From Phragmitibacter sp965284365 (GTDB lineage: Bacteria; Verrucomicrobiota; Verrucomicrobiia; Verrucomicrobiales; Verrucomicrobiaceae), in NCBI GenBank assembly GCA_965284365.1, contig OZ260079.1, forward strand, positions 3,410,001 to 3,474,000: a DNA stretch of 64,000 nucleotides, given 5' to 3'. This document shows positions 1 to 8,200 of the stretch, piece by piece; position 1 is the stretch's first letter; every line of letters begins with the position of its first letter. The translations under genes were made by a program, and so were the position numbers. The notes under the pieces are model-generated. The model ran no database searches. It was not told the origin of the DNA and saw only the letters and a program-made list of their open reading frames with translations.

Positions 1-15
1 TGCCCCCAATATCAT

Positions 16-51
16 CACATTGCGCGCAACAGGCCTTCAGGACACGTGCGC
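16..51 (+). promoter_or_regulatory. Phage repeated element, copy 1
   Basis: Palindromic core TTGCGCGCAA at 20-29, a central GGCCTTC, and GTGCGC beginning 26 bp after the core start. Positions 16-49 are identical to 5190-5223. It precedes the replication genes, with a perfect TTGACA at 57-62 just after it and a terminator-like hairpin at 129-197. It points the same way as the downstream genes. Function unknown; a phage promoter or activator/repressor site is inferred from recurrence and placement. Confidence 0.7.
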
Positions 52-128
52 GGTTTTTGACACGGGGTAGGATTGGTATGCGCGAGATGCGCCGGCGTAG
101 AACCCGACCAAACGACAGAATGCAAACC

Positions 129-197
129 ATCCCTTCACTCATGCCCGCGTCCCGCCTGTCCGGGAGTTCTACCGTGGGCAGCAGTGAGGGGATTTTT
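129..197 (+). terminator. Hairpin with T-run in the leader of the first gene
   Basis: An 11-bp arm at 129-139 pairs with 183-193 (one G-T wobble), TGCCC (142-146) with GGGCA (176-180), and TCCCG (150-154) with CGGGA (161-165). TTTT follows at 194-197. It sits between repeated element copy 1 and the ATG at 210. It is either the terminator of a gene left of the window or an attenuator in the leader of the replication operon; the sequence alone does not decide. Confidence 0.6.
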
Positions 198-209
198 GTG
201 CCTTAAAAT

Positions 210-428
210 ATGAGCAACGTCACTAACTCAGATCCTCCAACAGCATCCTTCCCAGGGACGCTAGGTTTCGAGGCTTACATCAATGTTGATAACGAAATCG
301 GCATCTCTCAGAAGGAGTATAACGGTGAGGAATCTGTTCTCACGCTCACTTGGCGGGAGGCTGAGGCCCTTCGAAAGTCTCTTCCGACCCTGATTAAATA
401 CTGCAAACAAGCGAAAAGCGGGAAGTAG
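210..428 (+). CDS. Small hypothetical phage protein
   Basis: A 72-residue acidic protein with no family I recognise. It carries a short beta-rich stretch (residues 17-45) followed by a helical, Lys-rich C-terminus. It is the first gene after the leader hairpin and lies 6 bp upstream of the replication gene at 435, so it probably shares its transcript. A GAGGGG stretch lies about 18 nt before the ATG, rather far for a ribosome site. Position suggests an early role, but nothing in the sequence shows one. Confidence 0.55.
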   Translation: MSNVTNSDPPTASFPGTLGFEAYINVDNEIGISQKEYNGEESVLTLTWREAEALRKSLPTLIKYCKQAKSGK

Positions 429-434
429 GCAACA

Positions 435-1181
435 ATGAAACTTCCCTCCCTTCAGTTCTACCCGGGCGACTGGCGCAAAGATCCAGGCGTCCAGGCGCTG
501 AGTTACCATGACCGTGGTGTCTGGTTTGAGATTCTGCTTCTTATGTTCGAATCGAGTGAACGCGGCAAGCTGTTGCTAAACGGGCGTCCCATGCCCGACG
601 ACGCTTTAGCCCGTCTCCTCGGTTTGGATAAGCAAATCCTAACCAATACCCTAACCAAGTTGTTAGAGTTCGGGGTCGCTTCACGCGATGCTGACTCTAC
701 CGCTCTGATTTGCAGGCGCATGGTAAGGGACGAGGAGATACGAAAAGTGAGGGCTGAATGCGGTAAATTGGGCGGAAATCCCGATTTGCTTAAGCAAAAG
801 TCCAAGCAAAAGACAACCACCCAGGTTAAGCAAAAATCAACCCCTTCATCTTCATCTTCAATTTCATCTTCGGAAGAACCCCCTAACCCCCAAGGGGGAA
901 AGGAATGGAGGCCTGATGACCTTCAAAAGCGAATCAACGGCTGGTATCACAGACGAGACAATACGCCCTGGAGTGAGAAAGAGCTCAGGGCCTACAAGAA
1001 GCTTCCGCCGACATCTGACGACGAGTTAGACCTGCTGGAACGCTACACAACCAAGCACGAGCATGCACGCCGGGACATCCCGACCCTGCTGAACAACTGG
1101 CAAGGGGACATCGACCGCGCTCGCCGCTGGGCAGACAACCCTCGCGGAAAAGAACAAACCAAAGAATTCACGATGCTATGA
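435..1181 (+). CDS. Phage replication protein, DUF1376-like N-terminus
   Basis: 248 residues. The N-terminus (residues 1-100) has the pattern of DUF1376/replisome-organiser proteins: FYPGDW, then ALSYHDRGVWFEILLLMFES, a winged-helix-like segment seen in phage replication initiators and helicase loaders. A Ser/Lys/Gln-rich linker (about 120-155) leads to a basic helical C-terminus. The stop overlaps the start of the DnaB-like helicase by ATGA, so the two are translationally coupled. Likely role: origin recognition or helicase loading on phage DNA (inferred from family and neighbour). Start ATG follows an AAGTAGG-like ribosome site. Confidence 0.75.
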   Translation: MKLPSLQFYPGDWRKDPGVQALSYHDRGVWFEILLLMFESSERGKLLLNGRPMPDDALARLLGLDKQILTNTLTKLLEFGVASRDADSTALICRRMVRDEEIRKVRAECGKLGGNPDLLKQKSKQKTTTQVKQKSTPSSSSSISSSEEPPNPQGGKEWRPDDLQKRINGWYHRRDNTPWSEKELRAYKKLPPTSDDELDLLERYTTKHEHARRDIPTLLNNWQGDIDRARRWADNPRGKEQTKEFTML

Positions 1182-2461
1182 GAGGGCCAGACGAAACAAC
1201 CGCAGGCGCTTCAATGCCCTGGAGTGAGGAGGCCGAAAAGGCCGTCCTTTCGATCATGACGCAGGATGGCCGCTATGTGCCGGAGGCGGTTCAGCTATTG
1301 CGCCAGGAACAGTTCCATCACTTCGCCCACAAGGCTATCTTTGCGACCCTGGCAACCCTGTCAGAGAATCGCTCACCAGTGGGGCTTGAGTCGCTTACGG
1401 CCGAACTCCGAAACTCTGGCCAGTTGGAGAACATCGGAGGCGTGGCCTACCTATCAGACCTGTATCTCTACACGCTGCCAAGCCAGCTAACCTATTGGGC
1501 CGACATCGTGCGGGAAATGGCTCAACGAAGAGACGGGATCACCTTCTGCCAGAAGGCTATCGCAGAAGCGGCATCACTCCAACAGGGTGAGACTGCGGAA
1601 TGGTCAGCGCGCTTGGTCGATCAATCCCTGAAGCTTCACGAGCAATCCATCACGACCAAAAGCGCCGGCAGAGACTTCAAGGAGATCGTTCTTTCCATCG
1701 TGGATGCTGAATCCGCCCCCGCTCAATCCGGCATACCTCTTGGCTTTCCCTGGTTGGACGAGAAGACAGGCGGTGCGCAGCCGGGGCGATTGATTGTAGT
1801 CGCTGGGGGCACGTCGGACGGCAAGACCGCGCTCGCTCTGCAGATGGCTGCAAACTTGGCGGAAGCAGGCCACCCAGGCTCAATCTTCAGCCTCGAAATG
1901 CCGGGCGAGGAAGTGGTTCAGCGCATGATCTCGCAGGGCGCCCGCATTCGCTCGACAGTCTGGATGCACCGCAAGTTTGAGCAGGGCGAGCTTATGAAGT
2001 TCACCAGCTACACCGAGCAAGTGATTCCGGTTCGGATTTATGACGAACTGGACGCCATCGAGGAAATAGCCGCAACCATCCGAATCGACAAAGGTCGCCG
2101 TGGCATCAAATGGGCCGTCGTGGATTACGCGCAACTTTGCTCTGCCAAGCGCGAGAAGGGTGACAGCCGGGAACGTGAGGTGGCGACCATCAGCCGGACC
2201 ATGAAGATTGTGGCCAAGAATCTCGGCATTACGGTCATTCTCCTCTCCCAACTCAATGACGAAGGTCTGCTCCGCGAGTCCCGCGCCATCGGCCAGGATG
2301 CCGACAAGCTTCTGCAAATCTCGACTACCAAGAACGAAGGTGAACGCGTTGTGAAGATCGCCAAGAACCGAGGCGGCCAGCGGAACGTGAAGATCCTCAT
2401 GGAGTTCGAGGGGCAGTTTTTTAAGTTCAGAGAAAAGGAAGAACAGAAGGACAAAGCATGA
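1178..2461 (+). CDS. dnaB-like: DnaB-like replicative DNA helicase
   Basis: 427 residues, slightly shorter than cellular DnaB. An N-terminal helical DnaB domain (residues about 12-110; begins WSEEAEKAVLS) is followed by a RecA-type ATPase: Walker A GGTSDGKT near 210, the helicase motif SLEMPGEE near 238, Walker B WAVVDYAQL near 310, and the ILLSQLN segment near 355. It should act as a hexameric 5'-3' helicase at the phage fork. It overlaps the preceding replication gene and the next small gene by ATGA at both ends, a tightly coupled operon. No inactivating change seen. Confidence 0.93.
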   Translation: MRGPDETTAGASMPWSEEAEKAVLSIMTQDGRYVPEAVQLLRQEQFHHFAHKAIFATLATLSENRSPVGLESLTAELRNSGQLENIGGVAYLSDLYLYTLPSQLTYWADIVREMAQRRDGITFCQKAIAEAASLQQGETAEWSARLVDQSLKLHEQSITTKSAGRDFKEIVLSIVDAESAPAQSGIPLGFPWLDEKTGGAQPGRLIVVAGGTSDGKTALALQMAANLAEAGHPGSIFSLEMPGEEVVQRMISQGARIRSTVWMHRKFEQGELMKFTSYTEQVIPVRIYDELDAIEEIAATIRIDKGRRGIKWAVVDYAQLCSAKREKGDSREREVATISRTMKIVAKNLGITVILLSQLNDEGLLRESRAIGQDADKLLQISTTKNEGERVVKIAKNRGGQRNVKILMEFEGQFFKFREKEEQKDKA

Positions 2462-2595
2462 AACCACTCCCACCACCACCGCGCCGTTCAGTCGCTGAAA
2501 TGCTCGCAATGGCGAAACGCCTGGAAGCCGAGGGATTGCATGAAGTAGCATCCGCCCTCCGCGCCGAGGTCGCAAAGGTCAAGGGGGCGGCGTGA
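2458..2595 (+). CDS. 45-residue hypothetical phage protein
   Basis: ATG overlaps the helicase stop (ATGA). The product begins with a run of prolines (MKPLPPPPRR) followed by one amphipathic helix rich in Ala, Glu and Lys. No family recognised. The ATGA coupling is the main support, the same device used through this gene cluster. It could bind the helicase or be a small regulator; neither is shown. Confidence 0.5.
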   Translation: MKPLPPPPRRSVAEMLAMAKRLEAEGLHEVASALRAEVAKVKGAA

Positions 2596-2623
2596 ACGAG
2601 GGAATATCGAGAGGTTGAATTTT

Positions 2624-2908
2624 ATGAGTGTGCATTTCAAAAACAGAGGAGTGGCCGTAGAGGTCGAAGTGAGAAACGGGCCACTTGTAGTATGCGAAGC
2701 GAGGTGTCTAAAAGCCTCGCATAATTGGGTCGTGGACAACATCGAGTCCGACCCTGAGTTTCGAGGGCAAGGATACGCACAAGAGCTTATTGAAGCCGTG
2801 GTGAGCTTGTCTGGCTTTCCGGTTCATGCCTTCGCCATCAAGCCCGATGCCTTAGGGTTTTGGGAGAAGATGAAGAATAGGAACCTCTACGAGCAGACCT
2901 CTCCATGA
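2624..2908 (+). CDS. GNAT-like N-acetyltransferase
   Basis: 94 residues. The central motif FRGQGYAQELIEAV matches the GNAT motif A (R/Q-x-x-G-x-G/A), which binds the acetyl-CoA pyrophosphate, and is preceded by IESDPE as in the family. The protein is short and lacks a full N-terminal half, as in many phage GNAT-like proteins. ATG at 2624 is chosen over the TTG at 2615 because GAGAGG lies at 2609-2614. It overlaps the next reading frame by ATGA. Substrate unknown. Confidence 0.65.
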   Translation: MSVHFKNRGVAVEVEVRNGPLVVCEARCLKASHNWVVDNIESDPEFRGQGYAQELIEAVVSLSGFPVHAFAIKPDALGFWEKMKNRNLYEQTSP

Positions 2909-2958
2909 AATCCATCTTCAACGTCACCGACCCCAACGCCCAACGTCAATACCTATGA
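2905..2958 (+). pseudogene. 17-codon relic of the 3212 gene family (N-terminus)
   Basis: Encodes MKSIFNVTDPNAQRQYL, matching the start of the intact gene at 3212 (MKSIFSVSDPSGNRQHL) and then stopping. It is joined by ATGA overlaps to the GNAT gene before and the SEC-C gene after. It reads as the head of a duplicated gene cut off by insertion of the SEC-C gene, kept perhaps as a translational coupler. Confidence 0.5.
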
Positions 2959-3215
2959 AACACGAACGAAACAAACCGTGCCACTGCGGAAGCGGTAAGA
3001 AATACAAGCGGTGCCACTTGCTGATTGAGCGGCAAGAACAAGCCGACGCATGGAAGCGGGTAATGACGCCACCATCCACACCGTATGAGCCTGTTGTAAC
3101 GGCGAGCGGGAAGCTGCCTTACCCAATGAGCGAGCGGAGAACGATCCGTGGCGGTATTGGCATTGCCGCGCTGTTAGCTTCAGCCGCAATGCTTGGCTCA
3201 ACAGGCAAACGATGA
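2955..3215 (+). CDS. SEC-C motif zinc-binding small protein
   Basis: 86 residues. The N-terminus RNKPCHCGSGKKYKRCH is a textbook SEC-C motif (C-x-C-x8-C-H), the zinc site found at the end of SecA and in many small proteins. The C-terminal part has a hydrophobic Ala/Gly stretch (about residues 67-82) that might touch membrane. Its start overlaps the 17-codon relic and its stop overlaps the next gene (ATGA). Role in the phage unknown; SEC-C modules usually mediate nucleic-acid or protein contacts. Confidence 0.75.
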   Translation: MKHERNKPCHCGSGKKYKRCHLLIERQEQADAWKRVMTPPSTPYEPVVTASGKLPYPMSERRTIRGGIGIAALLASAAMLGSTGKR

Positions 3216-3418
3216 AATCAATTTTCTCTGTATCCGACCCATCTGGAAATCGCCAGCATCTAAGCGAGAAAGGCGAGGAACTTACCCGCGAGGAAGCGAT
3301 TGCAACCGCGTTTGAGTTCTGGCCGGGGGATGTGGAAGGGGAGTTGGAGAGGCGGGCTAAGGCTTGGAGTTGGAGGCATGATTGTCATGTGAGAGAACCG
3401 TTAAGTGAGGAGATTTAG
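3212..3418 (+). CDS. 68-residue hypothetical protein (MKSIF...REPLSEEI family)
   Basis: Acidic, helical, with Trp-rich stretches (EFWPGD, AWSWRH). Its first 17 codons recur as a relic at 2905 and its last eight codons (REPLSEEI) recur just before 3626 with only synonymous changes. It is therefore the intact member of a fragmented gene family in this cluster. ATGA overlap with the SEC-C gene. Function unknown. Confidence 0.6.
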   Translation: MKSIFSVSDPSGNRQHLSEKGEELTREEAIATAFEFWPGDVEGELERRAKAWSWRHDCHVREPLSEEI

Positions 3419-3421
3419 TTT

Positions 3422-3601
3422 ATGATTGATGATGACGACCTACGCGGATACGAGGAAGAAGATGATTCTATGGCCTGCCCGCGATGCGGCGACAGCGGCA
3501 AGGTGCCAACAGCCGACTATGAGAGTTACTTTGGTGCCATGTATAAGCCTTGCCCGTTGTGTCGCGAAAACCTTTGTGAAGGCGAACCGGGGTTGAGTTA
3601 G
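3422..3601 (+). CDS. 59-residue zinc-ribbon-like protein
   Basis: Starts three bases after the 3418 stop; GAGGAG at 3407-3412 lies inside the previous gene's 3' end. The acidic N-terminus (DDDD, EEEDD) is followed by two cysteine pairs, CPRC and CPLC, about 28 residues apart and a further Cys, the arrangement of a small zinc ribbon. No exact family recognised. Likely a small nucleic-acid- or protein-binding accessory protein (inference). Confidence 0.6.
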   Translation: MIDDDDLRGYEEEDDSMACPRCGDSGKVPTADYESYFGAMYKPCPLCRENLCEGEPGLS

Positions 3602-3624
3602 AGAACCATTGAGCGAGGAGATTT
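3600..3624 (+). repeat. Relic of a duplicated gene end, now the leader of the next gene
   Basis: 25 bp matching 3392-3416 at 22 positions. In the same frame it encodes REPLSEEI like the end of the intact gene, and all three differences are synonymous. It now supplies the GAGGAG ribosome site (3615-3620) for the ATG at 3626. Confidence 0.6.
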
Positions 3625-3625
3625 T

Positions 3626-3868
3626 ATGAAGACAGAAACGAAAGAGAGCCAAAATACTACCATGATACCAAAGCATTTTTACAAGGCAGAAATGCCAAAG
3701 CCGCATGCTAAAACAGTAGGGGAATTAAAGTTAATTCTCGCTGAGCTACCGGACAGTCTGCGCATCTCACATGACTTTGATGAACCTATAACTGTGACAG
3801 TTTACAACCACAGTCACGATGATGAGCACGTCGAATTTGGGGCCTACCACGGGCCTATTGATGATTAA
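3626..3868 (+). CDS. Hypothetical phage protein, 80 residues
   Basis: Strong ribosome site GAGGAG 5 nt before the ATG. The N-terminus is Lys/Thr-rich; the centre (TVGELKLILAELPDSLRISH) resembles small phage proteins in which a TV-x-EL helix precedes a beta hairpin with acidic and His residues (HSHDDEHVEFG). Function unknown. It continues the small-gene cluster; 34 bp separate it from the next gene. Confidence 0.6.
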   Translation: MKTETKESQNTTMIPKHFYKAEMPKPHAKTVGELKLILAELPDSLRISHDFDEPITVTVYNHSHDDEHVEFGAYHGPIDD

Positions 3869-3902
3869 TTGCCCCACCCCAAACCATTGAAGGAGGATTG
3901 AG

Positions 3903-4013
3903 ATGAAGGATGAATCATTTGGAAATTCAGAATTAGGACAAGGGCTTGGCTGTGCAGCCATAATACTTTCTCTAGGAGCGGTCATTGTCGCAATCCTTTG
4001 GATTACTAACTAA
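3903..4013 (+). CDS. 36-residue single-span membrane peptide
   Basis: A consensus AGGAGG at 3891-3896 stands 6 nt before the ATG. Residues 14-34 form one hydrophobic span (begins GLGCAAIILSLG); the N-terminus is short and polar. Too far from the lysis genes to be called a holin; small membrane peptides in early clusters often act in exclusion or host takeover, but nothing here shows that. Confidence 0.6.
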   Translation: MKDESFGNSELGQGLGCAAIILSLGAVIVAILWITN

Positions 4014-4017
4014 CCCC

Positions 4018-4215
4018 ATGAAAAAACCACGACTCACACGGGCAGAACGGACGGCTTATTGCCGGGGGTATAATGCTGGACTGAAGAAGGGGAGGGAGGA
4101 GGTGAGGAAGGCCGTCGACCCCATCGGAAAGTTCGATGCCGCTTCGTTCATGCGACTCCATGACCGAATCACCAAGAGGAAGGCTGAACTTGGTAGGGAC
4201 CAGGCTCAGGGATGA
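4018..4215 (+). CDS. Basic 65-residue hypothetical protein
   Basis: Starts at ATG 4018, four bases after the previous stop; the longer frame from TTG 3985 would overlap the membrane peptide and is less likely. Rich in Arg/Lys (LTRAERTAYCRGYNAGLKKG), with the RGYNAG pattern seen in many small phage proteins. Helical; possibly nucleic-acid binding. No defined family. Confidence 0.55.
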   Translation: MKKPRLTRAERTAYCRGYNAGLKKGREEVRKAVDPIGKFDAASFMRLHDRITKRKAELGRDQAQG

Positions 4216-4287
4216 TCGCAATATCTCCAATGCGCTCCGCTCTGGGATGGTGTAGATTGGATTTTGTTCAATATTGACTGAAAAGAG

Positions 4288-4827
4288 ATGCCGCGACACA
4301 AATCACCACAGGTCCAAGAGCTTTTTGTCTCTCGGTTCGTCGCTGCGTTTATCGAGCACAATCTCAATGCCACGAAGGCGTATATCGTCGCCAAAGGCCT
4401 GGAGGGGGAATCCGTTTCCAATGGGGTTGCCAGCACTCTCGGCTCTCGAATGTTGGGAAAAGTTGAGGTCCAAGAAGCGTTAGAGAAAGCCTGCTCAGAG
4501 GTAAAAACCACAACGGTTCTAAGCCTCGGAGAGAAGCGGGCCTTCCTTGCTGGAGTGGTCAGAGCAGCTCCAAAGGATGACTCCGAGGAGAGTATTTACT
4601 GCCAAAGTCAGATGAGTAAGATGGGGCCATACGTGAGTGGCCCGTCAGTGAGCGACAAACTCAAAGCCATCGAACTAGACGCCAAACTCGCGGGCGAACT
4701 AAGCGGAGAAGATCCAAACAAAGAACGCGACGTCACGCCAGAAACCAAGGACGCCGAGGCGATAGCCCGCCGAGATCGGTTGCTTCGTCAGATGCCAGGG
4801 CATGGCGGGAAATTGTTGGAGGGGTAG
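4288..4827 (+). CDS. terS: Terminase small subunit
   Basis: 179 residues. The N-terminal helix-turn-helix region has the hallmark of Terminase_2-type small subunits: FVAAFIEHNLNATKAYIVAKG (residues 17-37), then the VQEAL segment. The central SVSDKLKAIELDAKLAGEL matches the family's DKLKALELLGK-type helix. The C-terminus is charged and probably contacts the large subunit. It recognises phage DNA for packaging. The large subunit is at 29784-31559 on the other strand, so the usual terS-terL pairing is broken. A weak AAAAGAG precedes the ATG. Confidence 0.85.
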   Translation: MPRHKSPQVQELFVSRFVAAFIEHNLNATKAYIVAKGLEGESVSNGVASTLGSRMLGKVEVQEALEKACSEVKTTTVLSLGEKRAFLAGVVRAAPKDDSEESIYCQSQMSKMGPYVSGPSVSDKLKAIELDAKLAGELSGEDPNKERDVTPETKDAEAIARRDRLLRQMPGHGGKLLEG

Positions 4828-4859
4828 ACAGAAGCACTAAATAAGACTTAAAATAATTC

Positions 4860-5186
4860 ATGAGCACTCTTCACTTTCTGGCGAGGGAAATAACGTCGTT
4901 GAAGCCGGGTCAAAGAAGGACGTTTACTCGTCGTGTTCTGCAAGACGCAGCGCCTCCGGCTCATTTGGTGGGCTTTATGGGGCCCGTATGGACGCCTGCA
5001 CAGAGGATCATGGAGGACATCGTTGGAAGCTCCTATAATTTCCGATTCTGGGAGGATGAATACAACGAAACTGTGACCTTTGAGCGATTAAAGGAGCCAT
5101 TACGGGACGGTGCCAGAAGCTATGTTTCTCCAGACAGAGAGGATATGTTTGTTAAGGGCATGGACGGGCTTTATCGGCATCCATAA
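4860..5186 (+). CDS. Hypothetical phage protein, 108 residues
   Basis: Between terS and repeated element copy 2, which starts four bases after its stop. Residues 1-40 are basic (KPGQRRTFTRR); the middle holds aromatic residues (SYNFRFWEDEYNETVTF). It resembles no family I know well. Position suggests a packaging or early structural role, unproved. Confidence 0.55.
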   Translation: MSTLHFLAREITSLKPGQRRTFTRRVLQDAAPPAHLVGFMGPVWTPAQRIMEDIVGSSYNFRFWEDEYNETVTFERLKEPLRDGARSYVSPDREDMFVKGMDGLYRHP

Positions 5187-5189
5187 CCC

Positions 5190-5225
5190 CACATTGCGCG
5201 CAACAGGCCTTCAGGACACGTGCAT
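5190..5225 (+). promoter_or_regulatory. Phage repeated element, copy 2
   Basis: Core TTGCGCGCAA at 5194-5203, GGCCTTC in the middle, GTGCAT at 5220-5225 (26 bp after the core start). The first 34 bp are identical to copy 1. It fills the short gap before the giant gene; the core starts 66 bp before that ATG, close to the 60-61 bp of copies 3 and 4. Probable phage promoter/operator. Confidence 0.75.
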
Positions 5226-5259
5226 CCATGACTAGAACAGGGACGATGGCGAATCCGCC

Positions 5260-8200
5260 ATGGACCCTAACGACCCTGTATTCCGTCAACTCGCTCGTGA
5301 CATCCGTCGCGCCCCTCGTAACTCTAAGTTGAGGGACCGCATCCAGCAGGATGCCCTCAACTACGTAGACGAGGTAGATTCTCAGGACGATCGCGTCTTT
5401 CGCGCAACGCAGCGGACGCAGGATACGGCGCAGAGGCAGCAACAGAAGGCGATAGAGGCCCAACAACGGGCAGCCATCGACCAGCAGAACGACGCGACAG
5501 AGGCAGCCTTTCGCCCTCAAGGACGTTCGCTCTATACCGATTCCCGAGGCGTTCTGCTTCCTACGCAATCCGATGACCAATGGCAGGCGGAACAGCAGGA
5601 GAAGCAAGCCAAGGAAGCGGAGCGGGCACAGAAGGAAGCCGCAACGCTTCAAGAGCGGCAACGCCGAGAACAGCTTCGCATTTCCAAAGCTCAAGGCGTT
5701 CGGACTGAAGTCGACCCTTCCACGGCAGAGGAGCGCATTGTCCAGCGTCCAGACGGCAAGCCTGTTTACAAGCCCGAGGTTCTTGGCGCCCCAACTGTCC
5801 GGCAGGAAGGCGATAGGCGCAGGGCTGTGGCCCGGTTCCGTGATGCGGATGGCATGGAATACACCCCCGACGTCAGCGGCGTTGAGTGGGACGAGGCGAA
5901 CAAGCTTCACAAGTTCAAGGCTCAGGATGGGCGCGATATCGCCATTCCTGGAGACCGCAGACTGACTCAGATTGACCCGAAGACGGGCGATGTCTCTGTT
6001 CTTACCGAAGACCCTGTAACGCGCCAGATGGTCCCGGTCACCATCGGGAAAGATCAGCGGACGGTTACGGAACTCGAGTTTGGGAAGCGCGGAGGTCTGA
6101 TTGATCAGGAGGAGCGGCGGATTGCTGACCAGCTGGCGCTGAGGAAGGCGCAGGGATTGCCGCTGGAGGAGGGTTATAAGGCGCTCAAGGAAAGGGCCGA
6201 CAAGTTCAAGACAGAGCATTTCCGACGTGTGGATGGAACGCTCTATAGCGTGAACGCGAAAGGCCTGACCGAGTTAAAGGATGCCGTTGATAAGGACTTT
6301 GCGGAGCAGTGGTTAGCTGACCGCGACAAGACCAATGCTGAGTTCGAGCCACTGAAGGCTAAATACGAAGTCTACCAAGCCGAGGTTGGGAAGCTGAAAG
6401 ACTCCCAACTATCTGCCTCCGAAAAGAAGCGGAGACTCGCAGACTACAAGGCGAAGTATCTCTCCGAGTTCGATGAGGCGAAGAAAGCGGGCAAGCTGCC
6501 AGGTGATCCCGATTTTGACAACGCCCTAGACGGCGGCAAGGCCCGCGCAGAGGCGGAAGCTGCCCGTCAGGCGCAGATCAAGGCGAGGGAGGACGGTTAC
6601 GCCAAGATGTCAGCCAATCCCGCGCTGGCCCCGTATGCTGAGCAATTCAGGGCTCTGGATGGTGAGTTTGAGGCGGCTCTGGGTGAACTGGCGAAGAAGC
6701 CGGGGAGTAAAGAGACTCCTCTGATGCTGCTGCAGGAGAAGTTCGGGCAGCGGCGGGCGGCGGTTAGGAATGAGATGCAGAGCAAGCTCTCGGCCGCTGA
6801 TACGATCTACCGTGAAATGTCCAAGCTGGGCACCTCTGAACCAGAGGAGCGGCACGGCCGCGTGCTTGTGACCAGTATCGGCCGAGACTTGGGATTGTCC
6901 GAAGATGAATCTGTCGACCTCTACAAGATCGCCCGTGAAGCCGACTTCACTAAGGGCAACCCGGGCGACAAGGTTCGCGTCTCGAGTCTTGGCAATGTGA
7001 TGGTGAATCCCAAGCTCTGGGCCAATCCAGAGGAGGCAAAGGCAGCTATTGAAGCCAGTCCTGCCACACCCGACCAGAAAGCGGCCGCAATCTCTCAACT
7101 GCCCGAGATGCAGGCCCAGGCCAAGCTTCAGGAAGAGGCGGACTTCTCTAAGGGCAACAAGAGCGCCCCGGTTCGCGTGCTGTCCAACGGCGCGATTGCG
7201 CTGAACCCGGCGGACGCATTCAACCCCAACAAGCTGAGTGCCGCCATTACCGAAAGCGGAGCCAGTGAAGAGGCTAAAGCCAAGGCCATGGAGCAGATCC
7301 CGGCCATGGAAGAAGAGGCTGCCGGCCGAATGGCTTACGCGCTGGGTCAGATTCCGGCCTTTGAGCGGTTCGAGAAAGCGAATGAAGGAGCGTTTAAGAC
7401 AAAGGCTGAACTGATTCGCGCCTATCAGCAGGAGCGCGGGGCGATGGCTCACATAGACCAAGCTTGGACTGGCGCGTTGTCTGGAATGCTCAGCACGGCT
7501 CAGTCTGTGGCCGCTATCGGCGGATTCTTGCGCATCCCCGGAGCCATGGACACGGCCGTCATGATCGGCCAGGACACGGCGAAGTTGGGTCAGGCGTCTA
7601 AGGCTATTGGTGCCGGCCAACTCACAAACATGCTGGCGGCGCAAACTGGCAGCCTTATCACCTCCTTTGCCGGCGGTGGTGCCGGCGCAGCGGTGGGTAA
7701 GCATCTACTCAAAAAGAAGCTGGGAGAGGCGATTGTTGCGAAGGCGGCATTTGCCGGCACTGTGGCAGCCTCGGGTGCGGCACAGTTCGGCAACACGTTC
7801 GCGGATGCCTATTCCTCCTATGTAGAGCAAGGGCTTAGCGAAGATGAAGCGCTCAATAAAGCCACTCTGCCGGCGCTGGCGAGCGGGGCGACTACCGCCA
7901 TTGTCACGGCGCTGGGTGGCCGGCTCGGCGTTGAGGCCGGCGTAGTCAATGCTGCGACCAGGGGTGTCATCAAGGAAGCAACGAAGGGATATTTCCGGGG
8001 AATCGCCGGCAGTATTGCCAAGGGTGCCGGCGCAGAGTTTGCGGAAGAAGCAGCCGATCAGGTTCTTCAAGGCATCATCGCCAAGGCCTCATACAACCCA
8101 GACAAGACTTGGGAGGAGATTCTCAATGAAGGTGGCGAGGCAGGATTGATCGGCGCTATCCTTGGCGGAACCGTCCAAGGCGGGAGCGATGCGGTTTCGT

